This document shows, piece after piece, positions 8,922 through 18,178 of a stretch of 64,000 nt of DNA. The notes beneath the pieces are model-generated. The model was not told where the DNA came from, searched no databases, and worked only from the letters and a program-made list of their open reading frames with translations. The position numbers were made by a program, and so were the translations under genes. The DNA comes from an uncultured Balneola sp. (lineage in GTDB: Bacteria; Bacteroidota; Rhodothermia; Balneolales; Balneolaceae), in assembly GCA_902529365.1 (NCBI GenBank), contig CABZWK010000001.1, forward strand, positions 124,001-188,000, read 5' to 3'. How positions within the stretch are numbered: position 1 is the stretch's first letter; each line of letters starts with the position of its first letter.

Positions 8922-10688
8922 TTATGCACGAGGGTATCGAATGGATTCTACCATCTCCTGAACTTCTTCAGGGGGATCTGGAAAAACCATCCCGACAGCC
9001 AGTGATACAACTAGGTTAATGAGCATTCCAAAAGTTCCAATGCCTTCAGGTGAAATACCAAACCACCAGTACTCTGGTGTGTTGTATTCAGGATAGATGA
9101 GCTTAAAGAATCCGATATAAGCTAAAGTGAACAGGAGCCCTACAATCATACCAGCAATGGCTCCCTCCCTATTCATTTTTTTATAGAAAATCCCAAGAAT
9201 TATAGCCGGAAAAAATGAGGCCGCAGCTAGTCCAAAGGCTATGGCAACAACCTCTGCTACAAAGCCTGGTGGATTTATCCCAAAATACCCTGCCACTAAC
9301 ACTGCAAAACCAGCCGCAATCCGGGCATAGAGTAGTTCTTTTTTGTCGGATATGTCAGGGTTAAATTGCTTTTTAATTAAGTCATGAGAGACGGAAGTAG
9401 AAATGACCAACAGTAATCCAGCCGCAGTCGAGAGGGCCGCAGCCAAGCCACCTGCTGCAACAAGTGCCGCCACCCAATTAGGTAAGCCAGCAATTTCTGG
9501 ATTGGCCAACACCATGATATCTCTATCAACATAAAGTTCATTTTCCGTTAAGGTTAAAGGATTAAGAAGGGTGACTTCCCCATACTCTCCTCTAACTATT
9601 TCGCCATTAGTGCGATTTATTTCTGGACTACCCACTATGGCTTGACCCGGAACATAAGTAATTCGACCGTCTCCATTTTTATCTACCCAATTGAGAAGAG
9701 CCGTTTCTTCCCAGGTTGTGAACCATTCCGGCATCTGATCATAGGGTTGCTCGTTGACTGTTGTAATAAGATTGGTTCTCGAAAAAACTGCTATAGCAGG
9801 TGCAGTTGTATATAAGATGGCAATAAAAATTAGCGCATACCCCACTGAAATTCTTGCATCTTTAACCTTCGGGACAGTAAAAAAGCGCACAATAACATGT
9901 GGAAGCCCTGCGGTTCCTACCATCAATGCCACGGTAATGAAAAATATATCCTGCATACTTTTTGTTCCTGATGTATATGCAGCAAAACCCAATTCAGTGT
10001 GTAATTGGTCCAATTTATCTAATAGATACATATCCGACCCGTCCACTAATTTTGAACCAAAACCTAATTGAGGTATAGGATTACCGGTAAGCTGAGCCGA
10101 TATAAAAAAAGCGGGCACCATGAAAGCAAATATTAATACACAGTACTGAGCTACTTGAGTATAGGTTATTCCTTTCATCCCACCCAATACAGCATACATA
10201 AATACAATGGCCATTCCGATAATAACTCCCCAAAAAATATCTACTTCTAGAAATTTTGAAAACACCAATCCTACTCCACGCATCTGTCCAGCTACATAGG
10301 TGAAGGAAACTATTAAGGCACAAATAACCGCCACAGTACGTGCTATTTGTGAATAGTACCGGTCTCCAATAAAGTCGGGGACCGTAAACTTACCAAATTT
10401 TCTTAGATAGGGTGCTAAGGTTAAGGCTAAAAGTACATACCCTCCGGTCCAACCCATTAAATATACAGCCCCATCATACCCCATGAATGATATAAGGCCA
10501 GCCATCGATAAAAAACTGGCTGCTGACATCCAGTCTGCAGCCGTTGCCATCCCATTGGTTAATGGATTTACTGTTCCTTTTGCTACATAAAATTCCGAGG
10601 TACTTGAGGCTTTAGACCATATTGCTATTCCAATGTATAGACTAAATGTAATCCCAACAAAAATGTATGTCCACAACTGAACACTCAT
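8922..10688 (-). CDS. Sodium:solute symporter, large subunit (ActP/VC_2705-like)
   Basis: A 588-residue SSS-family membrane transporter with about 13 hydrophobic segments. It resembles acetate/short-chain carboxylate permeases (ActP) and especially the subfamily that works with a DUF4212 small partner. Residues 'ATAADWMSAASFLSMAG' (48-64) are the family's sodium-site helix. An extracytoplasmic loop of about 100 residues (305-405) contains DKNGDGRIT (336-344), which fits a Ca2+-binding EF-hand loop. The start overlaps the stop of the small subunit by four bases (ATGA), so the two are translationally coupled. The substrate is uncertain: acetate, propionate or another small organic acid. Confidence 0.92.
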   Translation of the reverse strand: MSVQLWTYIFVGITFSLYIGIAIWSKASSTSEFYVAKGTVNPLTNGMATAADWMSAASFLSMAGLISFMGYDGAVYLMGWTGGYVLLALTLAPYLRKFGKFTVPDFIGDRYYSQIARTVAVICALIVSFTYVAGQMRGVGLVFSKFLEVDIFWGVIIGMAIVFMYAVLGGMKGITYTQVAQYCVLIFAFMVPAFFISAQLTGNPIPQLGFGSKLVDGSDMYLLDKLDQLHTELGFAAYTSGTKSMQDIFFITVALMVGTAGLPHVIVRFFTVPKVKDARISVGYALIFIAILYTTAPAIAVFSRTNLITTVNEQPYDQMPEWFTTWEETALLNWVDKNGDGRITYVPGQAIVGSPEINRTNGEIVRGEYGEVTLLNPLTLTENELYVDRDIMVLANPEIAGLPNWVAALVAAGGLAAALSTAAGLLLVISTSVSHDLIKKQFNPDISDKKELLYARIAAGFAVLVAGYFGINPPGFVAEVVAIAFGLAAASFFPAIILGIFYKKMNREGAIAGMIVGLLFTLAYIGFFKLIYPEYNTPEYWWFGISPEGIGTFGMLINLVVSLAVGMVFPDPPEEVQEMVESIRYPRA

Positions 10689-10954
10689 GACTTCTCCTCG
10701 GTTTCCTGAACCCCAAAACGGATATCCAGTTTATTCATGAGATAGACATACACAAAAATTAGGATCACAAAGACGTATATAGATCCTTGTTGGGCAAACC
10801 AAAATCCTAATTTGAAGCCCCCAATTTGGATGTTATTTAACGTGGGCGCCAAAAGTATGCCAAATCCATAGGACACAACGAACCATATTGAAATTAGAAT
10901 AAGGACATATCGAATATTGATTGCCCAGTATTCCTTTAAATTGTGATTATTCAT
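10685..10954 (-). CDS. Sodium symporter small subunit (DUF4212)
   Basis: An 89-residue protein with two hydrophobic segments (about 14-34 and 51-74) and the family signature 'GFKLGFWFAQQGSIYVFVIL'. DUF4212 proteins are encoded directly before SSS symporters of this subfamily and are thought to be a helper subunit. The four-base overlap with the large subunit supports this here. It is the first gene of the pair; the 185 bp upstream separate it from a divergent gene and should hold both promoters. Confidence 0.92.
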   Translation of the reverse strand: MNNHNLKEYWAINIRYVLILISIWFVVSYGFGILLAPTLNNIQIGGFKLGFWFAQQGSIYVFVILIFVYVYLMNKLDIRFGVQETEEKS

Positions 10955-11139
10955 ACAACCATTTAGTTACTAAAACGATTTTTCCGAAGTATGCACTATT
11001 TACAGAAACATATCAACCCGAAATCATTAAACCCCTGCGGACAGAATATGCATAATTTTCAGCTAGGTGAAAGAACAACTATGTTGTCTTTTTAATTCTG
11101 AAAACTGATGGTGAATTCAACTCCCTAATAACCAAATTC

Positions 11140-12105
11140 ATGAAAAAAATCGTACTCTTGTATCCTTTGTTATACGTTCTAACGCTGTGTATAAATCTGC
11201 AGGAACTAAAGGCTAATCAATCGGATTCCTTACTATTTGTTGTACGAATAGATGACATACTTTCAAGGAATATGTCCATACTTCCCCGTTCCATTTTACC
11301 TTTACAAGATACATTAGCCAGCAGAGGGGCTAAAGCTACCTGCGGACTTATGCCGCATCGACTAATAGAAACAGCGAATGCGGATGGACAATTAGCAAAA
11401 GAAATTATTTTAAGTCATAACAAAGGCCATGAAATTTCCCAACATGGCCTTATACATATTTGCCAAATTTGTGGGCGAAGTAATCATGAAATGTATTGCT
11501 CCTATAACAAAAGAGCGCTTAGTTATGAACAACAGGAACAACTCATAAGTAAAGGCGTTCAAATAATGGAGGATTCCTTAGGTATTAAACCTACAAGCTT
11601 TATCCCTCCTGGTCATGTATATGACGCAACCACAAAAACAGTGTTAGCGGATCTAGGTTTTCCTGTAATTTCAACTGCTGGGACCATGGGGCGAAGCGGT
11701 GACTCCTTATTTGATGTCCCTATCAATTCCGAATACACTTGGGCATTGACCCGTCAAAATTATTCAGCAAATTTAACCAATGCGATTCAAGAAATTAAAC
11801 AAGTTCAACATATAACCGGTATCTATGTACTCATGATGCATGACCCTTTTATCCGTCTCGGATATGAAAATGGAATTACTCTAGAGTGGATGGGTGCTTT
11901 ATTAGATTCTTTGAATACCTACTATGGGAGCCGTATTCATTATAAAACATTGACAGAAGCTGCAAAAATATTCGATTCAGAATTAAGTACCAATAACACA
12001 AAAGAGACTAGTAATGCAGGGACTCAACCAACAGGAATCTCTCTATTACCAAACTATCCAAACCCATTTAACCCTACTACCAAAATTGGGTTTTATTTAC
12101 CATAA
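11140..12105 (+). CDS. Secreted NodB-like/DUF2334-type polysaccharide deacetylase with truncated T9SS tag
   Basis: A 321-residue protein with a signal peptide (about 1-26). The body looks like a NodB-fold deacetylase of the DUF2334 type: 'RIDDI' (early metal/catalytic Asp pair), 'HEISQHGLIH' (metal His) and 'FIPPGHVYD'. The end enters a type IX secretion tag, 'NYPNPFNPTTKIGFYLP', then stops at TAA 12103-12105 after only about 20 of the usual 75-85 tag residues. The rest of the tag is still readable downstream (next entry). The enzyme may therefore be exported to the periplasm but not anchored outside. The catalytic assignment is moderate; the interrupted tag is seen directly. Confidence 0.75.
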   Translation: MKKIVLLYPLLYVLTLCINLQELKANQSDSLLFVVRIDDILSRNMSILPRSILPLQDTLASRGAKATCGLMPHRLIETANADGQLAKEIILSHNKGHEISQHGLIHICQICGRSNHEMYCSYNKRALSYEQQEQLISKGVQIMEDSLGIKPTSFIPPGHVYDATTKTVLADLGFPVISTAGTMGRSGDSLFDVPINSEYTWALTRQNYSANLTNAIQEIKQVQHITGIYVLMMHDPFIRLGYENGITLEWMGALLDSLNTYYGSRIHYKTLTEAAKIFDSELSTNNTKETSNAGTQPTGISLLPNYPNPFNPTTKIGFYLP

Positions 12106-12293
12106 GACAGTCCTATCAGTATATCGGTCGTTACGATGGAGGGAAAAAAGTTGCGTTGATATCGAATCAACAGTATCGGGCTGGCGAGCATTGGGTGTCT
12201 ATAAATCTTCAGGATATGGCCTCCGGTAATTATCTCTTGCTAGTGCGAAGTAATATGGGAAGTAGAAGTAGGGTTATTAGCCTCATAAAATGA
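12106..12293 (+). pseudogene. Disconnected remainder of the T9SS sorting domain
   Basis: After the TAA at 12103-12105 the same frame continues 'DSPISISVVTMEGKK' and then goes out of frame in a run of six A (12144-12149). Adding one A restores 'VALISNQQYRAGEHWVSINL' and the rest of a normal tag, ending '...RVISLIK' at TGA 12291-12293. So there are two separate lesions, one nonsense codon and one lost A. The homopolymer loss alone could be a sequencing error; the nonsense codon is less easily explained that way. Confidence 0.8.
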
Positions 12294-12515
12294 TACATAC
12301 TCGCTTATTTTTGATATGAAGTACTCGCTTACTGAAGTTACATGGTGTCATTAATCACATAGTAAGTTGAAAGCCACTTAGGACTACGCTAAAATTAAAC
12401 TTGCCTGTACTGGATTAAAATTTTACATAAAAAAAACCCCAACTAGCATTCAGCTAGTCAGGGTTTATCCTGTTTCTCCATGAAAGAAAACGTTCTAGTG
12501 AATCATCCAGTGTTT
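12294..12515 (-). terminator. Rho-independent terminator of nrdJ (12427-12467) in a gene-free spacer
   Basis: In the spacer after the deacetylase the bases AAACCC...ACTAGC / GCTAGT...GGGTTT at 12434-12466 form a hairpin. Read on the minus strand it is followed by a run of T (the A run at 12427-12436), so it ends nrdJ transcription. The remaining 12294-12425 shows no gene or repeat. Confidence 0.8.
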
Positions 12516-15500
12516 TTAGCTACACCCAGAGGTTGATCCACATGTAATACATTTCAAACACGTTCCGTTACGAACCATTGTCATGCTACCACACTCTACA
12601 CACGCATCTCCTGTATAGCCTAATTGCTTAGCCTTCTCGTAATCACTTTCGTTTCCTGATTTTGCAGCAGAAGCACTACTTATTGCAGTGGCTTCAGGAG
12701 CGGGACTGCTAACAGGAGCAACTGCAGCTACAGGCTCAGTTACCTGTGCAATGGTTTGAGCTAGTGCTTTTGGTTTGTTGGTATCGTAACTCGAATCTAA
12801 TCCTATGGCTTTTAAGTTTCGTATGTGAATATCATCCACAGGTACATGAGCCAGATCTTCGCGTCCCAGATAGGTTACAGCCAACTCCCGGAAAATATAA
12901 TCAATAACTGAGGTAGACATTTTCACGTGAGGATTCCCATTAACCATACCGCTTGGTTCAAACTTTGTGAATACGAAGGCATCTACAAATTCTTCGAGAG
13001 GCACACCGTGTTGGAGCCCCAAAGAAATAGAGATAGCAAAACAGTTTAATAGGCTACGGAAGGCAGCTCCTTCGCGATGCATATCAATGAAAATTTCACC
13101 TAGTTGTCCATTATTGTACTCACCGGTGCGAAGGTAGACACTCTGCCCACCTATTTTCACTTTTTGAGTGTAGCCCTCACGACGGAATGGAAGTCGTTGC
13201 CTACGAGCCACGTACTTGTGTATAATTCGCTCAGCTACCTCAACCACTTTACTTTGTGCTTCAGCAGTAGCCATATCAACAGTGTCTTGTACCTCATCCT
13301 CAATTTCTTCAAGTACATCAGCCATACTATTAAGCGGCTGGCTCAATTTAGAACCATCCCGGTAGAGTGCATTTGCCTTCAACATCATTTCCCATGACAT
13401 CATGTAAGCTTTTTTCATATCCTCAACAGTTGCCTCATTCGGCAAATTAATGGTCTTGGATATTGCTCCGGATAAGAACGGCTGTGCAGCAGCCATCATA
13501 CGGATGTGACCCTCGGCCGAAATATACCGGGTTCCAGTTCTTCCACATTTATTTGCACAGTCGAAAACGGCTAAATGCTCACCTTCCAAGTGAGGAGCCC
13601 CTTCTACCGTCATTGTTCCACAAACATAATCATTTGCATCCTGAATTTGCTCTCGGCTAAATCCCAGGTGACGTAACATATCAAAGGTGAAATCATTGAG
13701 GTGCTCATCGGTCAGTCCTAAAACATCTTTACAGAAATCTTCACCTAAAGTGAAGTAGTTGAACGCAAATTTGATATCAAAACTGCTTGGCAAGGCCGCC
13801 TGGATCGCGCTTAACTGATCCGCCCCAAAGCCTTTTTCAGCAAGACTTTCCGGGTTGATGTAAGGGCAGCCCTCTAAAGTGGCATAACCTTTGGCAAAAT
13901 TAATGATTTCTTTGGATTCTTTGTCAGTGTATCCCAAGGTCTCTAATGCCCGAGGCACACTCTGATTAATGATTTTGAAGTACCCGCCCCCTGCTAATTT
14001 TTTGAATTTTACCAAGGCAAAATCAGGCTCAATACCAGTGGTATCACAATCCATGACCAAACCAATGGTTCCTGTCGGTGCCAATACCGTTACTTGGGCA
14101 TTACGATACCCATGCTTCTCCCCTTTTTGAACAGCTGCATCGGCTGTTTCACGAGCTGCGCTTAACAGGTAGTCCGGACAAAAAGCCTCGTCAATACCCA
14201 AAGGAGTTACAGTGAGTCCTTCGTAGGCCTCGGCTGATTCATTGTAGGCAGCGCGGCGATGATTTCTCATAACTCGTAACATGTGTTCTTTGTTTCGCTC
14301 ATAACCTTCGAAAGTTCCTAACTCACCGGCTAATTCCGCTGAAGTCTCATAGGCCTTCATATGCATGATAGCGGTAATGGCACCTGCCGTAGCAACACCT
14401 TCTGGGCTGTCATAAGGAATACCCTGTACCATTAAGGCAGCACCGATATTCGCATAGCCTAACCCGAGAGTTCTAAACACATATGAAAGCTCTGCAATCT
14501 CCTTAGAAGGGAACTGAGCCATGAGTACTGAGATTTCAAGTACAGTAGTCCAAAATCGTGATGCAGATCGTATGGATTCTACATCAAAGGTTGTGCAGTT
14601 CTCGTCGGTGAAAAATTTCATGAGGTTGAGCGAAGCCAGGTTACATGCGGTATTGTCTAAAAACATGTATTCCGAACAAGGATTACTGGCTCGAATTTCC
14701 CCATCTTCTGGGCAGGTATGCCACTCATTTATCGTATCATGATATTGAGTACCCGGATCAGCACACGACCAAGCTGCGTAAGCTATCTGATCCCAAAGTT
14801 CTGTTGCCTTTAGCGTTTTACACGGCTCAGGTGCGCGTCCTTCCTTTTCGGCACGTTCTTTTTCAATTCGCCAGTGTAGATGCCAATCTTTGTCATCCAC
14901 TACTGCTTTCATGAACGAATTTGGTACACGTACAGAGTTGTTTGAATTTTGTCCTGATACGGTGTTGTATGCTTCGGAATTCCAGTCAGTATCGTAGGTA
15001 TCGAATTCTAAATCAGTGAATCCCTGGGCTGCAAGTTGAATTACACGTTCGATGTAATTTAAAGGAACCTGCTCTTTTTTAGCTTCTCTAATTGCCTGGG
15101 CTAGGGCCTTATTTTTGAGTGGATTTCGGCTCATCTCACCATTAAATGTACGCCCCTCTATTTCCACAGGTGTATGACACAGTCCAATAATTTTTTTCAG
15201 ATGCTTTTGAGATGTTTTAGATCCGGCTACCAAAGCTGCTACTTTTTGTTCTTCGACTACTTTCCAGTTAATGTAATTTTCAATGTCGGGGTGATCTAAG
15301 TCTAGAGTAACCATTTTAGCGGCACGTCGGGTGGTTCCACCAGACTTGATAGCGCCGGCAGCACGGTCACCAATTTTCAAGAAACTCATTAGTCCTGAAG
15401 AACGGCCACCACCACTGAGTGGCTCATCTTCACCACGTATGGAAGAGAAATTACTTCCAGTACCAGACCCATACTTAAATAGCCGCGCTTCACGAACCCA

Positions 15501-16154
15501 AAGATCCATAATGCCACCCTCATTTACCAAATCATCATCCACACTTTGAATGAAACATGCATGGGGTTGAGGGTGAGTGTAAGAATCTTTAGAGCGGGTG
15601 AGTTTTCCGGTTTTTGCATCTACATAGTAATGTCCTTGCGCTGGTCCGTTTACACCATATGCCCAGTGAAGTCCAGTATTAAACCATTGTGGACTATTAG
15701 GAGCAGCCATCTGTGTAGCCAACATGTAGGCAAGCTCGTCGTAAAAAACTTTTGCATCTGCTTCACTATCAAAATAATCATACTTCCATCCCCAATAAGT
15801 CCAACACCCTGCGAGGCGATTGAACACCTGACGACTGTCTACCTCATGAGTAAATCGCTCCTCTTCCGGTAAGTCTTTCATCGCTGCGGTATCTGCTACC
15901 GATCGTTGCAACCACGTGGGCACTCCTTTTTCAGCTATTTTCTTAAGAGCTACGGGAACTCCCGCTTTACGAAAGTATTTTTGAGCTATTATATCGGTTG
16001 CTACTTGCGACCAAGTGGATGGTACTTGTACATTTTCCATATGAAAAACTTTGGAACCATCAGGGTTCTTGATTTCAGAAGTTCGACTATCAAATTTTAG
16101 GGCATCAAATGGAGTTTCCCAAGTGTCTTTAGTATAGAAGCGATTAAATTTCAT
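12516..16154 (-). CDS. nrdJ: Vitamin B12-dependent (class II) ribonucleotide reductase
   Basis: Oxygen-indifferent enzyme that makes deoxyribonucleotides with adenosylcobalamin as radical source. The 1212-residue product contains the redox Cys in 'PHACFIQS' (Cys200), the catalytic N-C-E set in 'NPCSEY' (Asn491, Cys493, Glu495) and 'APTGTIG' in the barrel. The C-terminus has a long linker and a zinc-ribbon/redox tail with Cys pairs in 'CVECGSM' and 'CLKCITCGS'. This is the long NrdJ form typical of the FCB group. No class I RNR is seen in the window. Upstream at 16309-16511 lie DnaA-box sequences; no NrdR box or riboswitch was recognised directly before it. A terminator follows at 12427-12467. 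Confidence 0.97.
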   Translation of the reverse strand: MKFNRFYTKDTWETPFDALKFDSRTSEIKNPDGSKVFHMENVQVPSTWSQVATDIIAQKYFRKAGVPVALKKIAEKGVPTWLQRSVADTAAMKDLPEEERFTHEVDSRQVFNRLAGCWTYWGWKYDYFDSEADAKVFYDELAYMLATQMAAPNSPQWFNTGLHWAYGVNGPAQGHYYVDAKTGKLTRSKDSYTHPQPHACFIQSVDDDLVNEGGIMDLWVREARLFKYGSGTGSNFSSIRGEDEPLSGGGRSSGLMSFLKIGDRAAGAIKSGGTTRRAAKMVTLDLDHPDIENYINWKVVEEQKVAALVAGSKTSQKHLKKIIGLCHTPVEIEGRTFNGEMSRNPLKNKALAQAIREAKKEQVPLNYIERVIQLAAQGFTDLEFDTYDTDWNSEAYNTVSGQNSNNSVRVPNSFMKAVVDDKDWHLHWRIEKERAEKEGRAPEPCKTLKATELWDQIAYAAWSCADPGTQYHDTINEWHTCPEDGEIRASNPCSEYMFLDNTACNLASLNLMKFFTDENCTTFDVESIRSASRFWTTVLEISVLMAQFPSKEIAELSYVFRTLGLGYANIGAALMVQGIPYDSPEGVATAGAITAIMHMKAYETSAELAGELGTFEGYERNKEHMLRVMRNHRRAAYNESAEAYEGLTVTPLGIDEAFCPDYLLSAARETADAAVQKGEKHGYRNAQVTVLAPTGTIGLVMDCDTTGIEPDFALVKFKKLAGGGYFKIINQSVPRALETLGYTDKESKEIINFAKGYATLEGCPYINPESLAEKGFGADQLSAIQAALPSSFDIKFAFNYFTLGEDFCKDVLGLTDEHLNDFTFDMLRHLGFSREQIQDANDYVCGTMTVEGAPHLEGEHLAVFDCANKCGRTGTRYISAEGHIRMMAAAQPFLSGAISKTINLPNEATVEDMKKAYMMSWEMMLKANALYRDGSKLSQPLNSMADVLEEIEDEVQDTVDMATAEAQSKVVEVAERIIHKYVARRQRLPFRREGYTQKVKIGGQSVYLRTGEYNNGQLGEIFIDMHREGAAFRSLLNCFAISISLGLQHGVPLEEFVDAFVFTKFEPSGMVNGNPHVKMSTSVIDYIFRELAVTYLGREDLAHVPVDDIHIRNLKAIGLDSSYDTNKPKALAQTIAQVTEPVAAVAPVSSPAPEATAISSASAAKSGNESDYEKAKQLGYTGDACVECGSMTMVRNGTCLKCITCGSTSGCS

Positions 16155-16308
16155 GTGGCTACTTCGTTTGCATTAATTTCTCGTTAGTGTCGTTACAGGT
16201 TGTGCCTGCATGGATGATATTTTGACTCCGGTAGCTAATCTGTTAGCTTAAGAAGTGAGAACTAATATATATGCTCGAATGAACGCTAACAAATTAAATC
16301 TGAATTTC

Positions 16309-16511
16309 TTTTCCACAATTGTCTACACTTATCCACATTGCAAGGATCGTGCATTAGGGTATCAATGTGAATTCAATTTAAGCCTTTAAAAATAAGTTAT
16401 AAGCTATATTATACAATTCTAAGGCGTGTTTAAAAATAAGCTTTAAAATGCCTTAAAAGCCATTTATTATGATTATTTAATAATACAACCGAGAGAAAAA
16501 AGTTATCCACA
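16309..16511 (+). promoter_or_regulatory. DnaA-box cluster
   Basis: Exact DnaA boxes TTATCCACA occur at 16329-16337 and 16503-16511. A one-mismatch copy TTTTCCACA is at 16309-16317 and a two-mismatch copy TTGTCTACA at 16319-16327. The first three are in the same orientation and start exactly 10 bp apart. The cluster lies 155-360 bp upstream of nrdJ. The sites could be part of an origin or could let DnaA regulate nrdJ, as DnaA does for nrdAB in E. coli. Confidence 0.6.
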
Positions 16512-16621
16512 TAATAAATTTAGTATTTTAATATAAAATTTATAAAAAATTAAAAGTACATCTTAATTATATAATTTAAAGAATATATTTTATTCATTTA
16601 AGCATCGAAAATATTTGCCAT
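16378..16621. other. Very AT-rich segment beside DnaA boxes (candidate DNA unwinding element)
   Basis: This 244-bp stretch is almost only A and T, most extreme at 16512-16600, right after the DnaA box at 16503-16511. It holds a 12-bp direct repeat TTTAAAAATAAG (16385-16396 and 16429-16440) and no gene. Together with the box cluster it has the arrangement of a bacterial replication origin, but it also is simply the promoter region between nrdJ and the gene at 16622. Not decidable by eye. Confidence 0.4.
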
Positions 16622-18037
16622 TTATTTAATTAGTAACATTTTCGTAACACGCTGATAGCCATTAAATAATACATGGGTATAGTACACACCCGAAGGTAAC
16701 TTTTGAGCGTTAAAAGTCTGTGTATATCGTCCTTTTTGTTTCATGCCTTGCTCTAAAATGGCTACTTTTTGGCCTAACGAATTAAAAATTACTAATTCAA
16801 CAAATCCACTCTCAGGTATGGAATATTGTATCTGGGTTGTTGGGTTAAATGGATTAGGATAATTAGGGTATAATTCAACCTTGCTTGGGCCCCAATCATC
16901 TAATTGGTCAATCGCTGTGCTTTCTGATCCATAGATTGCTAAAAAACTTCCAGGTATAATACCCACACTAAATTCATCCAAATCCTGAAGGGTTTCGGTA
17001 TCAATCACCCTGACGGAGCCCGCACTCACATAGTCTTTGGCATCGGCTAAATAAATATCACCCCCTACACTCTCATAGTAAAATGAATAATATGAACCAG
17101 AAATAATGGATTCAGTGGCTAGTACTGCCTGGGTTAGATCAACCCGTTTGATTCCATCACTTTGTAGGTATAGGTGTTCATTATTGGGATCATATCCTAG
17201 ATGGATACCTGCTTGATTGAGCTCAAGCTCTTTTGTAACACTCCAGTGATGATCCTGAGTATTTCTTTCAATGCGAAAAAGACCTCCTGGCCGCTGGGTT
17301 CCTTCTACTAGATTCCATTGCTCGTCATAATCCCCAGCATAGCCGGTGCATACTACCCATAGATCACCATTCGAATCGATGGTTATTTGACCTGGGCCAG
17401 AGGCCACGACTAAGGTATCCACTACCGCCTGTTGGACCGGGTCAATTATCATAATGGTTGAATCTTGCCCAAACCCATAATTTCCCACAAAAACAGCTTC
17501 TTGATGATAGACCATAAATTCAGGGCCATCCCCCACCGATATTTTGGTAGAAAGTACCTCTTGAGTAGCTGGGTTTACCAAATGAATCAAATCTCCGTAT
17601 AGATCACTTATATAAGCTAACTCAGGGCTTAATAGAAGTAATTGCCTTGGGCTAGCCCCATCGGGAAGTGAAATAAGACCTTGCTGAGTGAAGGATTCCG
17701 AATCCATAATCACAATTTGTGCTGAATTGTTCATGACGGCAAAGACCTGACCCTCATTATAATGTACACTTTGAAGCACATCCCCTAAACCTATGCCGTT
17801 TGCACTCATAAACACCCCATCTTGTAGATTCTTTGTAACCGGATTGTACCGACTAATCGTGGCATTTGATGAACCAAAACCACCTTCATTACCAATGAGC
17901 ATGTATTCTAGAGTAGCGCCGGATTCAATAGTTGATGGTGTATTCATTTGTGCATTGACTACCTGTGAGGTCAAAAAGGCGTAAGCAAATAGGAAAAAAA
18001 CAAACAAGGGCCACTTGGCTCTGACAGAATATATCAT
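16622..18037 (-). CDS. T9SS-exported beta-propeller protein, probable BtuG-like vitamin B12-binding surface protein
   Basis: A 471-residue protein (from ATG 18037; the frame is open to an ATG at 18136). It has a signal peptide ('WPLFVFFLFAYAFLTSQVVNAQ'), then a YncE/DUF5074-like seven-bladed propeller with repeated 'I.V.D..T..V' blades, and a C-terminal T9SS tag starting 'YPNYPNPFNPTTQIQY' and ending 'VTKMLLIK'. I chose 18037 because the 33 residues before it come from a degenerate 10-bp DNA repeat and would put a charged stretch before the signal peptide. The gene lies right behind btuB under a cobalamin riboswitch; in Bacteroides the same place and fold belong to BtuG, a lipoprotein that captures B12. 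Here T9SS tagging would replace lipidation. The B12 role is inference from fold and context. Confidence 0.75.
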   Translation of the reverse strand: MIYSVRAKWPLFVFFLFAYAFLTSQVVNAQMNTPSTIESGATLEYMLIGNEGGFGSSNATISRYNPVTKNLQDGVFMSANGIGLGDVLQSVHYNEGQVFAVMNNSAQIVIMDSESFTQQGLISLPDGASPRQLLLLSPELAYISDLYGDLIHLVNPATQEVLSTKISVGDGPEFMVYHQEAVFVGNYGFGQDSTIMIIDPVQQAVVDTLVVASGPGQITIDSNGDLWVVCTGYAGDYDEQWNLVEGTQRPGGLFRIERNTQDHHWSVTKELELNQAGIHLGYDPNNEHLYLQSDGIKRVDLTQAVLATESIISGSYYSFYYESVGGDIYLADAKDYVSAGSVRVIDTETLQDLDEFSVGIIPGSFLAIYGSESTAIDQLDDWGPSKVELYPNYPNPFNPTTQIQYSIPESGFVELVIFNSLGQKVAILEQGMKQKGRYTQTFNAQKLPSGVYYTHVLFNGYQRVTKMLLIK

Positions 18038-18041
18038 TGGC

Positions 18042-18126
18042 TTTTGTCTGACTGTCTTATTCTGTTTAATTCGGCTTGATTCTGTTCGATTAGGATCTGT
18101 CTGATTCGGTTCGATTTGGCTTGATA
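18042..18126. repeat. Degenerate 10-bp tandem repeat between btuB and the BtuG-like gene
   Basis: About eight decamers with plus-strand consensus CKGYYTGATT run head to tail from 18042 to 18126, with one 5-bp interruption at 18092-18096 (for example CTGTCTTATT, CTGTTTAATT, CGGCTTGATT, CTGTTCGATT, CTGTCTGATT, CGGTTCGATT). They fill the spacer between the two genes. Ten bases is not a multiple of three, so the array would be read in all three phases if translated, which fits non-coding DNA better. Confidence 0.75.
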
Positions 18127-18178
18127 GTAAATTCATTAATCTTAGGTTTATGTTTTTTGGGTTTTCTAAAAGTGATAG

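Noticed and set aside
16155-16300. A riboswitch or NrdR box directly upstream of nrdJ
   Set aside because: The conserved cobalamin aptamer elements and the NrdR consensus were looked for and not seen.
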